Source: Kiritimatiellia bacterium (GTDB taxonomy: Bacteria > Verrucomicrobiota > Kiritimatiellia > JAAZAB01). Taken from it: DNA of 64,000 nucleotides. Both the position numbers and the translations under genes were made by a program. Under the pieces are notes generated by a model. The model was not told the DNA's origin and did not search any database. It was given only the letters and a program-made list of their open reading frames with translations. Of this stretch, positions 7,419 through 16,025 are shown in pieces. Location: NCBI GenBank assembly GCA_028718125.1, contig JAQUMN010000019.1:1-64000 (forward strand), written 5' to 3'. Numbering within the stretch: the first letter of the stretch is position 1; each line of letters opens with the position of its first letter.

Positions 7419-8471
7419 CTAAGCCTTTGCTCTCAAATAACGATTGAAAAAATCCACGGATTTATTTCCGCCCCAGGCATGCGCGCGAGGAAACAAGTCC
7501 AGGTGCAGCCGATCGGCGGCGCCGGCCGCGCGGTAGATCCGCTTTAACTGCCGGAAACAGGCCATGGCGCTGTCGAGGAGGAAACACGTGTCATAGACGC
7601 CGATATCGATCAGAAGCGGCCTGGGCGCCAGCAATCCCTGCAGGTCCGGAAGATCCACCAGCTTGAAAAGACCGGGCGCAACCTGCGCGCCGCAATAATT
7701 AAGATCGCGAATGCCAAAGCAGGCAAAAAGATCGCTATAGCAGATGATTTCCGCCGCTTTCATGCGCTGGTCGCACAGAGCAGACCAGGTGGTCATCGTG
7801 CCGCCGCCGCTCAAGCCCATTACGCCCAACTTGGCCTTATCAACGAAAGGAAAGGTGCAGGCAAAATCGGTAGCCGCCATGCCGTGGGCCACATTGATGG
7901 ATAGCGAGGTCATTCCCAGCATCGTCGCGTGCAAATAATACAGATTACACCAGTCGATCCCCTGCTGGCGGCGAATGTTCGGCTTGCTGGAATCATTGCG
8001 ATCGCCGCATCCGATCCAGTCGATGGCGTAGGTGACAAAGCCGGCCTTGGCCATCTGATGTCCGTAATTATAATTGAGATTGGCGATCAAACCCGCTTTT
8101 TCAGGGCTGGAATCGTCACCCATAACGGGAGCCTTGCCGAACGGGCCATGCCCATGCCAGCACAAAATGGCCGGGCGCTCCTCGCCACGCTTGATATCAA
8201 CAGGGCGGTTGACCAGGAAAGTGGCCGAAATATGGGGAGCGACATCAATAAACCAGCGCTGCTTCAGCAGGCCATCGTGCTTGAATTCCGCGATCAATTC
8301 GGGATTCAAGGGAACCCTGCGCGGGAAATCGCCCAGGGTGGCCAGCACCCTGGGCCGGGTTGACTGCTCCCATCGGGCGAAGCTCTGCCGGGTTGCCCCA
8401 AAGCGGCAGAGCGGCTTGTGGTCCCGGGTAATTTTTTCAAACATCAGCTGCGGGCTGAGATTACGAAGCAT
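7419..8471 (-). CDS. Alpha/beta hydrolase, acetyl-xylan-esterase or dienelactone-hydrolase-like
   Basis: The 350-residue protein has the large alpha/beta hydrolase fold of PVC esterase families. The oxyanion region PAILCWHGHGPFG is followed by the nucleophile elbow GVMGLSGGGTMT (Ser in GxSGG), an acid region near PRPLLIDIGVYDTCF, and a catalytic His in FPRAHAWGG. No signal peptide is seen, so it probably acts in the cytoplasm on imported esters or deacetylates oligosaccharides. It starts at ATG 8471, 9 bases after the stop of the SPFH protein on the same strand, so the SPFH pair and the esterase may share a transcript. The substrate is unknown. Confidence 0.8.
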   Translation of the reverse strand: MLRNLSPQLMFEKITRDHKPLCRFGATRQSFARWEQSTRPRVLATLGDFPRRVPLNPELIAEFKHDGLLKQRWFIDVAPHISATFLVNRPVDIKRGEERPAILCWHGHGPFGKAPVMGDDSSPEKAGLIANLNYNYGHQMAKAGFVTYAIDWIGCGDRNDSSKPNIRRQQGIDWCNLYYLHATMLGMTSLSINVAHGMAATDFACTFPFVDKAKLGVMGLSGGGTMTTWSALCDQRMKAAEIICYSDLFACFGIRDLNYCGAQVAPGLFKLVDLPDLQGLLAPRPLLIDIGVYDTCFLLDSAMACFRQLKRIYRAAGAADRLHLDLFPRAHAWGGNKSVDFFNRYLRAKA

Positions 8472-8480
8472 GACCTTCTC

Positions 8481-10214
8481 CTATTTTGCCGGCCTGGCCG
8501 GCTCCATAAGCAGTTTTGCGCCGCCCAACTCGCCGAGTTTGGCTTTTTCCAAATCCGTCCAGAGCGTGCCGGGACCGGCGTGCAGAATCGTGATTCTCAG
8601 GTCATCGTTCAGCGCGCCGGCCAATTCCCACAGGCTGTAAGCCTGCGCGTCGCCGAACGCCTGCACCTTCATGAGCTGGCCGCCGGCCTTTTCGCCCTCA
8701 ACCAGCTGAATGACCTTGGCATCGGCTTCCCCAAGCTTGCGGACCTTCTCGGCCCGCACGACTGCGGATTCTTTCTCGATTTCCGCCACGTTTTTCGATG
8801 CCAGGGCACGGGTTTCGGCCACCTGCTTATCCTGGTCGACTTTGATTTCGGCCTTCAACTTTTCGGTTTCCTGGACAACCTGTTCCCGTTTCTGCTCAAT
8901 CATGCCCATATCCGTGTTCAACTCGGCCTGTTTCCTGGCCGTGTTCTGCATTTCTTTGTTGGTCAGATCCTGCTCGACGGCAATGCTGGCCTGCTGGATC
9001 GGATCGAGGATCTGCATCGGCACGCCCACGTGCCGGATGAGGGCGTTATGGACGACGATGTTCTTGGCTTTCAGGGTATTGGCCAGGGTTTCGGTCAGGT
9101 CGTTCTGGAACTTCTCGCGCCCTTCGCCGACGATAAAATCTTTGGCCCCGTAGGCCGACCCTTTGAGCCGCGACACGGACAGAATTTGAGGCAGGATAAT
9201 CTTGTCCACGACGGCCGGCAAGTCGCCATAGGTCCGGAACACCATGGCAACGGATTCCGGCAAAAGCTCGAATTCCACGGTCATGTCCAGGCTGATGGTG
9301 AATCCATCCCGGGAGGGGAACTCCACAAACTGACTCAAGGCAAACGTCTGCAGGGTTTTTTCGTCGCGCACCCTGACTTCCTCGCCTGTTTTTTTGAGCT
9401 TGCCGGCGGGACTGACCGGCGTCGAGCCCGGTATGCGCGCCATGGACTTGGAAGGCGCGCCGAGGCTCTGCGATTGCTCGATGTAATCCTCGCGCTTTTC
9501 GCGCTGTTCCATGAGCACGTTGCGCTGGAGTTCATCCGCCGCCTTGTTCTGGGTGGCGATCTGCCGCTTGGTAATGACCTCGCTGCCCTTTACGCCCAGA
9601 AGCGAGACCTGGTTCACGCCGACCTCCAGCACGTCCACGGTAAATTCCTTCGGGTTGACGTAATAGAGCCCCGGCTGGAGAATATCCTGGCGTACCCCCT
9701 TCTGGTTGCGCGCGGCAAACCCGCCGGCCGGCGCCTGCTCGCCCGAAAGCGAAGTAACCACGCCCACATAGCCCATCGGAATGCTAATGGCATCAATGAT
9801 ATCCACCTGGTACCCCTGCACGTTCAGGCGGTACTTGCCCGGCCCCAATACATGGCGCCAAATGCCCTTCTGACCCGGCATCGCCAGAAACTCGCCCTCT
9901 GGCAGTTCCGTACCTACCTTGGCGGTCACGATGCCGATTTTACCCGGCAGGATCGTCACCAGCGGCAGCACCTGCCACTCGAACAGGTACGGATTGCGGA
10001 AATGCCGGCCTTCGCCCAGAACATCCTCCTGCACGCCCTTTTGACCTTGCTTGGCCAGGATCTGGCCCGGCGGCAGAATTTCGCCCGTTTTAGCCGTGAC
10101 GATTGCCATGTATTCCGACGGCACATAAAACCGGCAGAAGCCCCATTCCCAGATGTACCACGCCAAAGCGCACGGGATCACCAACCACAATATGGCAGAA
10201 GTTACGTTCTTCAT
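8481..10214 (-). CDS. Membrane-anchored SPFH/band 7 protein with tandem N-terminal repeats (second of pair)
   Basis: The 577-residue protein has one N-terminal membrane segment (about 6-25), then three related units of about 55-65 residues, each with a VLxPGxYxxNP-like core (DVLGEGRHFRNPY, HVLGPGKYRLNVQ, DILQPGLYYVNPK). An SPFH domain follows (about 260-400, with EFPSRDGFTISLDMTVEF), then a charged coiled coil (about 400-500) and a short C-terminal domain. SPFH proteins (stomatin, flotillin, HflK/C) form membrane-attached cages. The repeat-SPFH-coil order recalls the major vault protein, but homology to vault is inference. ATG 10214 overlaps the upstream stop as ATGA and is preceded by GGAAGGAGG, showing translational coupling with its paralogue; hetero-oligomers are likely. 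Confidence 0.85.
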   Translation of the reverse strand: MKNVTSAILWLVIPCALAWYIWEWGFCRFYVPSEYMAIVTAKTGEILPPGQILAKQGQKGVQEDVLGEGRHFRNPYLFEWQVLPLVTILPGKIGIVTAKVGTELPEGEFLAMPGQKGIWRHVLGPGKYRLNVQGYQVDIIDAISIPMGYVGVVTSLSGEQAPAGGFAARNQKGVRQDILQPGLYYVNPKEFTVDVLEVGVNQVSLLGVKGSEVITKRQIATQNKAADELQRNVLMEQREKREDYIEQSQSLGAPSKSMARIPGSTPVSPAGKLKKTGEEVRVRDEKTLQTFALSQFVEFPSRDGFTISLDMTVEFELLPESVAMVFRTYGDLPAVVDKIILPQILSVSRLKGSAYGAKDFIVGEGREKFQNDLTETLANTLKAKNIVVHNALIRHVGVPMQILDPIQQASIAVEQDLTNKEMQNTARKQAELNTDMGMIEQKREQVVQETEKLKAEIKVDQDKQVAETRALASKNVAEIEKESAVVRAEKVRKLGEADAKVIQLVEGEKAGGQLMKVQAFGDAQAYSLWELAGALNDDLRITILHAGPGTLWTDLEKAKLGELGGAKLLMEPARPAK

Positions 10215-11746
10215 CGGGCGCCTCCTTCCTTTGACGCCGGAAGAAGCGGTTGAAATAACGCCCCCCACCCGCCTGATTCGTCAGAACTGATCACATTCCT
10301 GATGCGCGGGCCGACACGCTGGTAAAAAATGTAACGCGCATAGTTAAGGCCCGTCCCGAACGCCTTGGCCTGGGCGGCGAACACATCCGCCTGGGCTTTG
10401 TTATTCAGCCGGATAACGTCGCGGTCGGCGTCGGCTTTAAGCAGAATGGACTGCGCCTGGAAGGCGGCCGTTTCGTTCTCCAGCTTGGCTACTTCGAAAT
10501 CCTTCCTGGCGGTGACCGTGCGGACCTCCTGTTCCTGCTTGGCGGCGATCACGGCGCGGATGCGCGCCGTTTCCGCCGTCACCTTCTCGCGGTTCTGCTC
10601 GGCCAGCATTTCCTGGCGGGTCAGCTCGGCCTTGGACCGAGCCTGCGCGATCTGCTGTTCGAACTTTTTGGCGTTCTGGACAGCTACTTCGCGGTCGCGG
10701 ATGATGCTGGCGATTTCCTCCGGCACAATAATGTTGCGGACCAGGACCGATTTTATGGTCACGCCCCATTCCTTGCACCGGTCGCGCAGGTGCACTTCCA
10801 AACTGTCCTGGAACTTCTGGCGCGTTTCGCCGCCGATATAATTGATGGCCGGGTTTTTGCTGCCTTCCAGCCGGCTGAATCCGCGCGCACGGGGCATAAT
10901 CACCTTGCGCACGATATCATCCATATCCCCGACGCGATGGGTCAACAGGGCTGCCTTGTCGCGGTTGAGGGCAAACTCGATGGTGCCTTCAACGTTAACG
11001 GTAAACCCGTCCATGGTGAGGAACGTGATGGCATCCTCGCCGCTCAGCTCGAACCGCTGGCTTTGAAGGTTGACCTCGGCCACCGTGTAAAGGTAAGGAT
11101 TGAGGTAATAGGTGCCGGGGTCAAGCACCTCCGATAAAACGCCCTTCATGCCTTTGGAGACCAGGAACTGGTTGCGCTGTTCCGGCGGCAGGTTGTCGTT
11201 CAAAGCATCCAGGCCGATCAGCGAATCCACAACACCCACCGAGCCGGCCCTTATATTGATGGCATCGAACAGGCGCACATGATAGGCATAGGGATTGATC
11301 CGGTACTTGCCCGGGCGCAGCACCTCGGAGATAATGCCCTTGCTGCCCTCCTCCGCGATTATTTTTCCCGGCGTCAGTTCCCGGCCGTAGAGACGGGTCT
11401 GCACACAAACCTTGCCGGCGGGAATATCCGTGATGGGCTTGATCTGCCAGCCCCAGGAATAAGGATTCCGGAAATACCGGCCTTCCGGCAAAACCTCCAG
11501 CCGGATGCCCTTCTGCTCCGGCTTAGTCGCCAGGATCTCGCCCGAAGGCAGATCTTTACCGGTCTTATGGATAAGGATCGCCATCTCGCCCGGCCCGGGC
11601 TCGATGCGGCAGAAAAACCAGAACCATAGCGGCAAGAGCACCACCAGGATCATCAACGCCAAAACGCCGCGTGATGCGAAAATCCAAGGCATGTAATTCC
11701 GGAGCGCTTTTGCCGGCGCCACTTCATTTATTTCATTGCGCGGCAT
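10211..11746 (-). CDS. Membrane-anchored SPFH/band 7 protein with tandem N-terminal repeats (first of pair)
   Basis: This 511-residue paralogue of the downstream gene has a membrane segment at about 25-48. Three repeat units follow, with cores EVLPEGRYFRNPY, EVLRPGKYRINPY and EVLDPGTYYLNPY. The SPFH domain (FLTMDGFTVNVEGTIEFAL onwards, about 235-360) leads into a long coiled coil rich in Glu, Gln, Ala and Lys (about 360-450). The first unit opens with a motif shared by both proteins (here HKTGKDLPSGEILA). The topology predicts a short cytoplasmic start with the rest on the far side of the membrane, as in HflK/HflC. The gene is divergent from the lytic transglycosylase across about 70 bases. 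No protease or NfeD partner gene is adjacent, which is unusual for SPFH operons. Confidence 0.85.
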   Translation of the reverse strand: MPRNEINEVAPAKALRNYMPWIFASRGVLALMILVVLLPLWFWFFCRIEPGPGEMAILIHKTGKDLPSGEILATKPEQKGIRLEVLPEGRYFRNPYSWGWQIKPITDIPAGKVCVQTRLYGRELTPGKIIAEEGSKGIISEVLRPGKYRINPYAYHVRLFDAINIRAGSVGVVDSLIGLDALNDNLPPEQRNQFLVSKGMKGVLSEVLDPGTYYLNPYLYTVAEVNLQSQRFELSGEDAITFLTMDGFTVNVEGTIEFALNRDKAALLTHRVGDMDDIVRKVIMPRARGFSRLEGSKNPAINYIGGETRQKFQDSLEVHLRDRCKEWGVTIKSVLVRNIIVPEEIASIIRDREVAVQNAKKFEQQIAQARSKAELTRQEMLAEQNREKVTAETARIRAVIAAKQEQEVRTVTARKDFEVAKLENETAAFQAQSILLKADADRDVIRLNNKAQADVFAAQAKAFGTGLNYARYIFYQRVGPRIRNVISSDESGGWGALFQPLLPASKEGGAR

Positions 11747-11815
11747 GGGATTCTCCTTGTTTTCCGATTGACCCCTTCAATTCAAATATATTAATCTTAG
11801 CTTGTGGAACCGGGC

Positions 11816-12370
11816 ATGACAAGGCGAATTCGAAATATTTCCGTAATGGGAATAACGCTGTCTATCGGGCTGCTGATGGCCGGCGCCGCCGGCACGGCCT
11901 TCTACTTTCATATCCACGCCTATGACAAAATTATCGCCGAAGCCGGCCGGGAATACGATGTGGATACGATACTGATCCGGGCGGTCATCTGGCGGGAAAG
12001 TCACTTTAACCGCGGGCACGTCGGCAAGAACAGGGAAATCGGGCTTATGCAGGTTACGCCAAACGCAGCCCGCGACTGGGCAACGGCCGTTCACGAACCG
12101 ATCCCGCTGCGCCAGGACCTGTTCAAGCCGGAAATCAATATCCGCGCCGGGACCTGGTACCTGCACAAGGCCATTCAATATTGGTCGGCCAAACCCAAGT
12201 CCAATCCCCTGCCCTACGCCCTGGCGGAATACAACGCCGGGCGCTCAAACTCTTTAAGATGGGCCGCGCGCGACAAAAACGATCCCAACGTCTTCTGGAA
12301 CGAGATTACCTACCCATCCACCCGCCGCTACGTGAAGGACATCCTGTGCCGCTACCGGTGCGCAAAGTAA
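11816..12370 (+). CDS. Membrane-anchored lytic transglycosylase (SLT domain)
   Basis: The 184-residue protein has an N-terminal hydrophobic anchor (about 10-30) and a compact SLT lysozyme-like domain. Lytic transglycosylases cleave the MurNAc-GlcNAc bond of peptidoglycan in the periplasm. The catalytic Glu is in AVIWRESHFNRG. The family blocks GLMQVTPNAARDW, INIRAGTWYLHKAI and ALAEYNAGRSN follow. It resembles the short MltE/Slt-type enzymes often found as stand-alone genes. I start at ATG 11816; a GTG at 11804 is possible. It is divergently transcribed from the SPFH pair and may share a regulatory region with it. Confidence 0.9.
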   Translation: MTRRIRNISVMGITLSIGLLMAGAAGTAFYFHIHAYDKIIAEAGREYDVDTILIRAVIWRESHFNRGHVGKNREIGLMQVTPNAARDWATAVHEPIPLRQDLFKPEINIRAGTWYLHKAIQYWSAKPKSNPLPYALAEYNAGRSNSLRWAARDKNDPNVFWNEITYPSTRRYVKDILCRYRCAK

Positions 12371-12469
12371 TTCCCGGCAGGAAAAATATCATTTGACGCC
12401 AAGCAACAAAGAAGGTAAGGACGGATTGTGACGCTGATATGAAATAATTATTATAAAGGAAGCCCGTTC

Positions 12470-13672
12470 ATGGACAAATACATCGGCAGGCAGGAATTGG
12501 CATTATTGAAGGAAGTGATCGCAAGCCAGAAGTTATGGAAAAAAGAAGGCGCTTTTGTCAGGAAATTTGAAGAGGAATTCGGCAAGCACCTGGGCGTGAA
12601 ACACGCCATCGCCGTCAATTCGGGCACTTCGGCGCTGGAAGCCTGCGTTGCCGCCGGAGGCATCGGGGCCGGCGATGAAGTTATCTGCACGGCTTATTCG
12701 TTTATCGCTTCATCCATGGTGGTTCTGCGCGCGAACGGCGTGCCGGTCTTTGCCGACGTTGACCCGAAAACGCTGTGTCTGGATCCCGGGGCGATTGCCG
12801 GCAAAATAACCGCCAGGACCAAAGCCATCCTTGTTGTGCATATTTACGGCCAGCCGGCCGAAATGGACCGGATCATGCAACTGGCGCGCAAGCACCATCT
12901 CCTTGTCATTGAGGATTGCTGCCAGGCTTATGATTCTTATTACCGGGGGAAAAAGGTCGGAACGATCGGCGACATTGCCGCTTTCAGCCTGCAACAGGGC
13001 AAGCAGATTACCAGCGGCGAGGGCGGCATCGTGGCAACCAACAATAAGGACCTTTTCAGAAAAGCAAGCATGTTCGCCAATATCGGGATGATCTGGGACT
13101 GGGAGCGCCCGGAGGCCGGATCGCATTTTGCGTTGGGCGGCAATTACCGGATGGGCGAACTGCAGGGGGCTGTCGCGCTGGCGCAGTTGCGAAAAATCGG
13201 CAGATTCAACGGCAAACGGCGAAGATTTGCAAGGATTATTGAAAGCGAATTAAAAAATGCGGAGGGCATCAAATTGGCCCATGTTTACCGGGGGGCGCAA
13301 CCGAATTATTATTTCTACCCCTTGCGTTATGACGCCGAGAAAGCCGGCTTGAGTCATGCCGAATTCATCAGGAGATGCAACAAGCAAGTGGAAGGTAAAA
13401 AGATTGAAATCCATGCCGGCACAATCCGCATAAATTACCTTGAGCCGATCTACAGGGATATCGCCCGGCTGAAAAGCTGCCCGATCGGTTGCCCAAAATA
13501 CAAAAAGAAGCTGGAATACAAACGGGGGCTTTGCCCAAATCTGGAGAAGGCGGTCCCGGACGGATTCATAACCATCCGCATGCACCATGGCCGCACGGCT
13601 GAGGAAATAAGCGCAGCCGCCGGGGCAATCAAAAGGGTTTTACGGGAAGCGAAACTGGAAAGAGAACGGTAA
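12470..13672 (+). CDS. DegT/DnrJ/EryC1/StrS family PLP-dependent aminotransferase
   Basis: These enzymes transaminate keto-sugars or keto-cyclitols using PLP. The 400-residue protein shows HAIAVNSGTSALEA (phosphate-binding), VICTAYSFIAS, VVHIYGQPAEMD, VIEDCCQAY and the PLP lysine block LQQGKQITSGEGG with Lys178. The C-terminal third, with several Cys (KSCPIGCPKYKKK), is less typical. AAAGGAAG lies 8-10 bases before the ATG. The next gene starts one base after its stop, making a tight operon with a ceramidase-like hydrolase and a TIM-barrel isomerase. The grouping suggests metabolism of an amino-sugar or inositol-like compound; the exact substrate is unknown. Confidence 0.9.
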   Translation: MDKYIGRQELALLKEVIASQKLWKKEGAFVRKFEEEFGKHLGVKHAIAVNSGTSALEACVAAGGIGAGDEVICTAYSFIASSMVVLRANGVPVFADVDPKTLCLDPGAIAGKITARTKAILVVHIYGQPAEMDRIMQLARKHHLLVIEDCCQAYDSYYRGKKVGTIGDIAAFSLQQGKQITSGEGGIVATNNKDLFRKASMFANIGMIWDWERPEAGSHFALGGNYRMGELQGAVALAQLRKIGRFNGKRRRFARIIESELKNAEGIKLAHVYRGAQPNYYFYPLRYDAEKAGLSHAEFIRRCNKQVEGKKIEIHAGTIRINYLEPIYRDIARLKSCPIGCPKYKKKLEYKRGLCPNLEKAVPDGFITIRMHHGRTAEEISAAAGAIKRVLREAKLERER

Positions 13673-13673
13673 T

Positions 13674-14987
13674 ATGAAACAACCTGTCTTGCGGGCCGGC
13701 ATTTTCAAGGTGGATATCACCCCTCCGCCGGATTTCGCCGAATACTGTGCCGCCGACGGACATTCCGCCGGCATCCACGACAAGCTTCATGCCAGGATTT
13801 TATTCCTGAATGACGGGCAAAAAGCGGCATTGCTCATCGCCTGTGATCTGATTGCGATTCAAGCGGAACACGTACAGGCAATCCGCAAAGCGATTGCCCG
13901 GCAGCTGCCGGTTGATGCGAACGCCATCATGGTCGCCGCAACGCACACCCATTCCAGCCCCGACACCATCAGCCTTTTCAATCAAACAGACGCCGCCTAC
14001 ATAGAGTATTTAAGCGCAAAGATAATCGCCGGCGCCTGCCAAGCTTTTGCGGCTGCCGTTGATTGCCGGGTAAGCGCGGGAAAGGGCAGGCTGGAAGGCG
14101 TTTCCCGGAACCGAAGAATAAAAATGAAAGACGGCACAGTTCAGGCGGAATGGTGGCATCCTGATCCGAGCCGGATTGCAGGCCCGGCCGGCCCGATTGA
14201 CCCCGAAGTTGGCATTTTAAAGATTGAGGATTCCGGGGGCAATCCGCTGGCCTTGCTCGTTAACTATGCCTGCCATTTGACCGTTACCAGCCGCAATCGG
14301 CAATATTCAGCCGATTTTGCCGGCCATGCCATGAACATATTGGAAAAAGAACTCGGCACAACGGCTTTTTTTCTTAACGGCGCTTGCGGCAATATCAATC
14401 CGAACAAAAGCGATTCCACATTCGAGGGATCGGAACAGCTGGGAGGGCTGCTGGCCGAAGCAGTGCGGGGGGGGTTAAAGGATGCACAACCGCTTCACAG
14501 CTGCGCCTTGCGCGTAATCCGGGAGCCAATCACTTTGAACTGGCGCGATTTCCCGACTGTTGCAGAGGCTGAGAAACGGGTGGAAACCTGCAAAACAAAC
14601 TTGAATGAATTGAAAGCGCGGGGCGGGGACACAATAAGTTTTGCCGAGCCGGAACTGAAGCGCAGCCAGAAGCTTCTTGACCTGTTAAAGGGCGGGCTGA
14701 GGAACATCGTCACCGAAATTCAGGCCATAGGCGTCGGCGAGGCCGTCTTTGTTACGATCCCCGGCGAGCTTTTCGCGGAGCTGGGCTTGGCTATAAAAAA
14801 GGGCGGCCGGCACGTTTTTGTCGTCGGTTACGCCAACGATTACCAGGGATATATCCCGACACGCGAAGCGTATGCGGAAGGCGGCTATGAAGTTATTCCC
14901 TGGCCTTTGAGCAAACTTCTCCCGGGAACGGGCGAGGAAATCAGGGATATTGCCTTGAGGCTTGTAAAGGAGATTACGCGCGCATGA
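13674..14987 (+). CDS. Neutral/alkaline ceramidase-like hydrolase without signal peptide
   Basis: The 437-residue protein resembles the N-terminal catalytic domain of neutral/alkaline ceramidases, a Zn amidase fold. Visible blocks are RAGIFKVDITPP, the Zn-ligand loop VAATHTHSSPDT, VNYACHLTV (further His), FLNGACGNINP, and IPGELFAELGLAI with VVGYANDYQGYIPT near the end. Many PVC genomes carry such proteins with no proven ceramidase activity, so an amidase acting on a sugar- or lipid-linked amide is an equally fair guess. No secretion signal is present, which argues against an extracellular ceramidase. Its start is one base after the aminotransferase stop, and its last codon overlaps the next gene as ATGA. 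Confidence 0.8.
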   Translation: MKQPVLRAGIFKVDITPPPDFAEYCAADGHSAGIHDKLHARILFLNDGQKAALLIACDLIAIQAEHVQAIRKAIARQLPVDANAIMVAATHTHSSPDTISLFNQTDAAYIEYLSAKIIAGACQAFAAAVDCRVSAGKGRLEGVSRNRRIKMKDGTVQAEWWHPDPSRIAGPAGPIDPEVGILKIEDSGGNPLALLVNYACHLTVTSRNRQYSADFAGHAMNILEKELGTTAFFLNGACGNINPNKSDSTFEGSEQLGGLLAEAVRGGLKDAQPLHSCALRVIREPITLNWRDFPTVAEAEKRVETCKTNLNELKARGGDTISFAEPELKRSQKLLDLLKGGLRNIVTEIQAIGVGEAVFVTIPGELFAELGLAIKKGGRHVFVVGYANDYQGYIPTREAYAEGGYEVIPWPLSKLLPGTGEEIRDIALRLVKEITRA

Positions 14988-15913
14988 AAACAGGATTGTT
15001 TCTGGCCAATCATTTTTACGAAAAGGCCGGCGGCCGGCCGGCAATTCAGGGTTTGATTGAATACGGCGTCATGGTGGGCCGGAGTTCGCTCTCCACGCGC
15101 GAACTATGCCGGCTGACGCCGATAGCCTTGAAGGAAATGGCCGGGCTTGGCGTCGAATGCGTCGAGCTTTTCAATACGGCGGAGAAACTAGACGCCCTGG
15201 CGTCGCAGGTAAAAGAGCTTAAGGATACATGCATAATTATCCATGAATTCGACGATGAGGATGGCTATCCGAGTTCAAACCGGATAGGAGGAGAGGACAA
15301 ACAGCTGCGGACGGTAATTCGGGAACATTTGAAGTGGCTGATTGAAATAGCCGGACGGATGGAAGCCGCAAAGATTGTTTTGCATACTCCCAAGCTGATG
15401 TTGACCGAAATCAATCCCGGCGACAAATCGTTGCCTCAACGCGTCAGGGGTTTGTGGGTGGAGCTGCTCAAGCATTGCGCTCCTTTCGCCGCCAGGCGCA
15501 AAGTGATCCTGGCGGTGGAGAACGAAGTTGCCAGGCCGCACGAGGGCGAGTGGCGTTTGGTCAGGCGGCCACAGGATCTGACCGCAGCGGTGGACGAGGT
15601 CGCTTCGGAATACGTCAAGTGCACATTTGACGTTGCCCATGCTAACGTGGGATTTTCTCCCCTGGATTACGCGGCCATCCTCGGCAAAAGAATCAGCCAT
15701 GTCCACTGGCATGATAATGACGGGACCAAGGACCAGCACCTGGCGCCCGGGATGGGCAATATTGATTTTACGGCGCTCATGAAATTCCTGCTTGCCCTGG
15801 AAAAGCAAGGCGCCGATGAGATCACGGTTACCCTGGAATGCGACAAGCCCGCGGTGGATTATGAAGGCGCGTTTCGCGCCTTAAATTCTTTGCGGAATAA
15901 TATTGCCCGATAG
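14984..15913 (+). CDS. Sugar phosphate isomerase/epimerase-like TIM barrel
   Basis: The 309-residue protein belongs to the xylose-isomerase-like / AP endonuclease 2 barrel superfamily, which includes ketose 3-epimerases, IolE and IolI. Candidate metal ligands follow the family pattern: Glu in VILAVENEVA, Asp and His in CTFDVAHANVG, His in SHVHWHDNDG, and Glu in TVTLECDKPA. It overlaps the ceramidase-like gene by four bases (ATGA), so the two are translationally coupled. It closes the operon, and convergent transcription from the ABC exporter begins about 110 bases later. It may epimerise or dehydrate the product of its two upstream partners; this is inference from context. Confidence 0.85.
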   Translation: MKTGLFLANHFYEKAGGRPAIQGLIEYGVMVGRSSLSTRELCRLTPIALKEMAGLGVECVELFNTAEKLDALASQVKELKDTCIIIHEFDDEDGYPSSNRIGGEDKQLRTVIREHLKWLIEIAGRMEAAKIVLHTPKLMLTEINPGDKSLPQRVRGLWVELLKHCAPFAARRKVILAVENEVARPHEGEWRLVRRPQDLTAAVDEVASEYVKCTFDVAHANVGFSPLDYAAILGKRISHVHWHDNDGTKDQHLAPGMGNIDFTALMKFLLALEKQGADEITVTLECDKPAVDYEGAFRALNSLRNNIAR

Positions 15914-16025
15914 TCCAGGATCGATTTTTTCCATGCAGCGCGGAAAAAGCGCCAATGCAATTTCGGCGCCGGGCAAATCGAAGCATTTGCCGTACAAAAA
16001 GCGGATTCCCATTTGCAGGCGCAGA

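Noticed and set aside
8418-10253. Long plus-strand open frame over the SPFH gene
   Set aside because: It is the complement of a clear SPFH coding region; its translation is rich in His, Leu and Phe with no recognisable domain. The same applies to long frames opposite the 496-residue protein (1148-2575) and the large glycosidase-like gene (39703-41100).
8481-11746. Firm annotation of the SPFH pair as a bacterial vault
   Set aside because: Domain order is similar to major vault protein, but sequence identity cannot be judged here and both proteins have membrane anchors, which vault protein lacks.
15914-16025. Small gene between the isomerase barrel and the ABC exporter
   Set aside because: A short minus-strand frame exists but has no ribosome site and no recognisable features.
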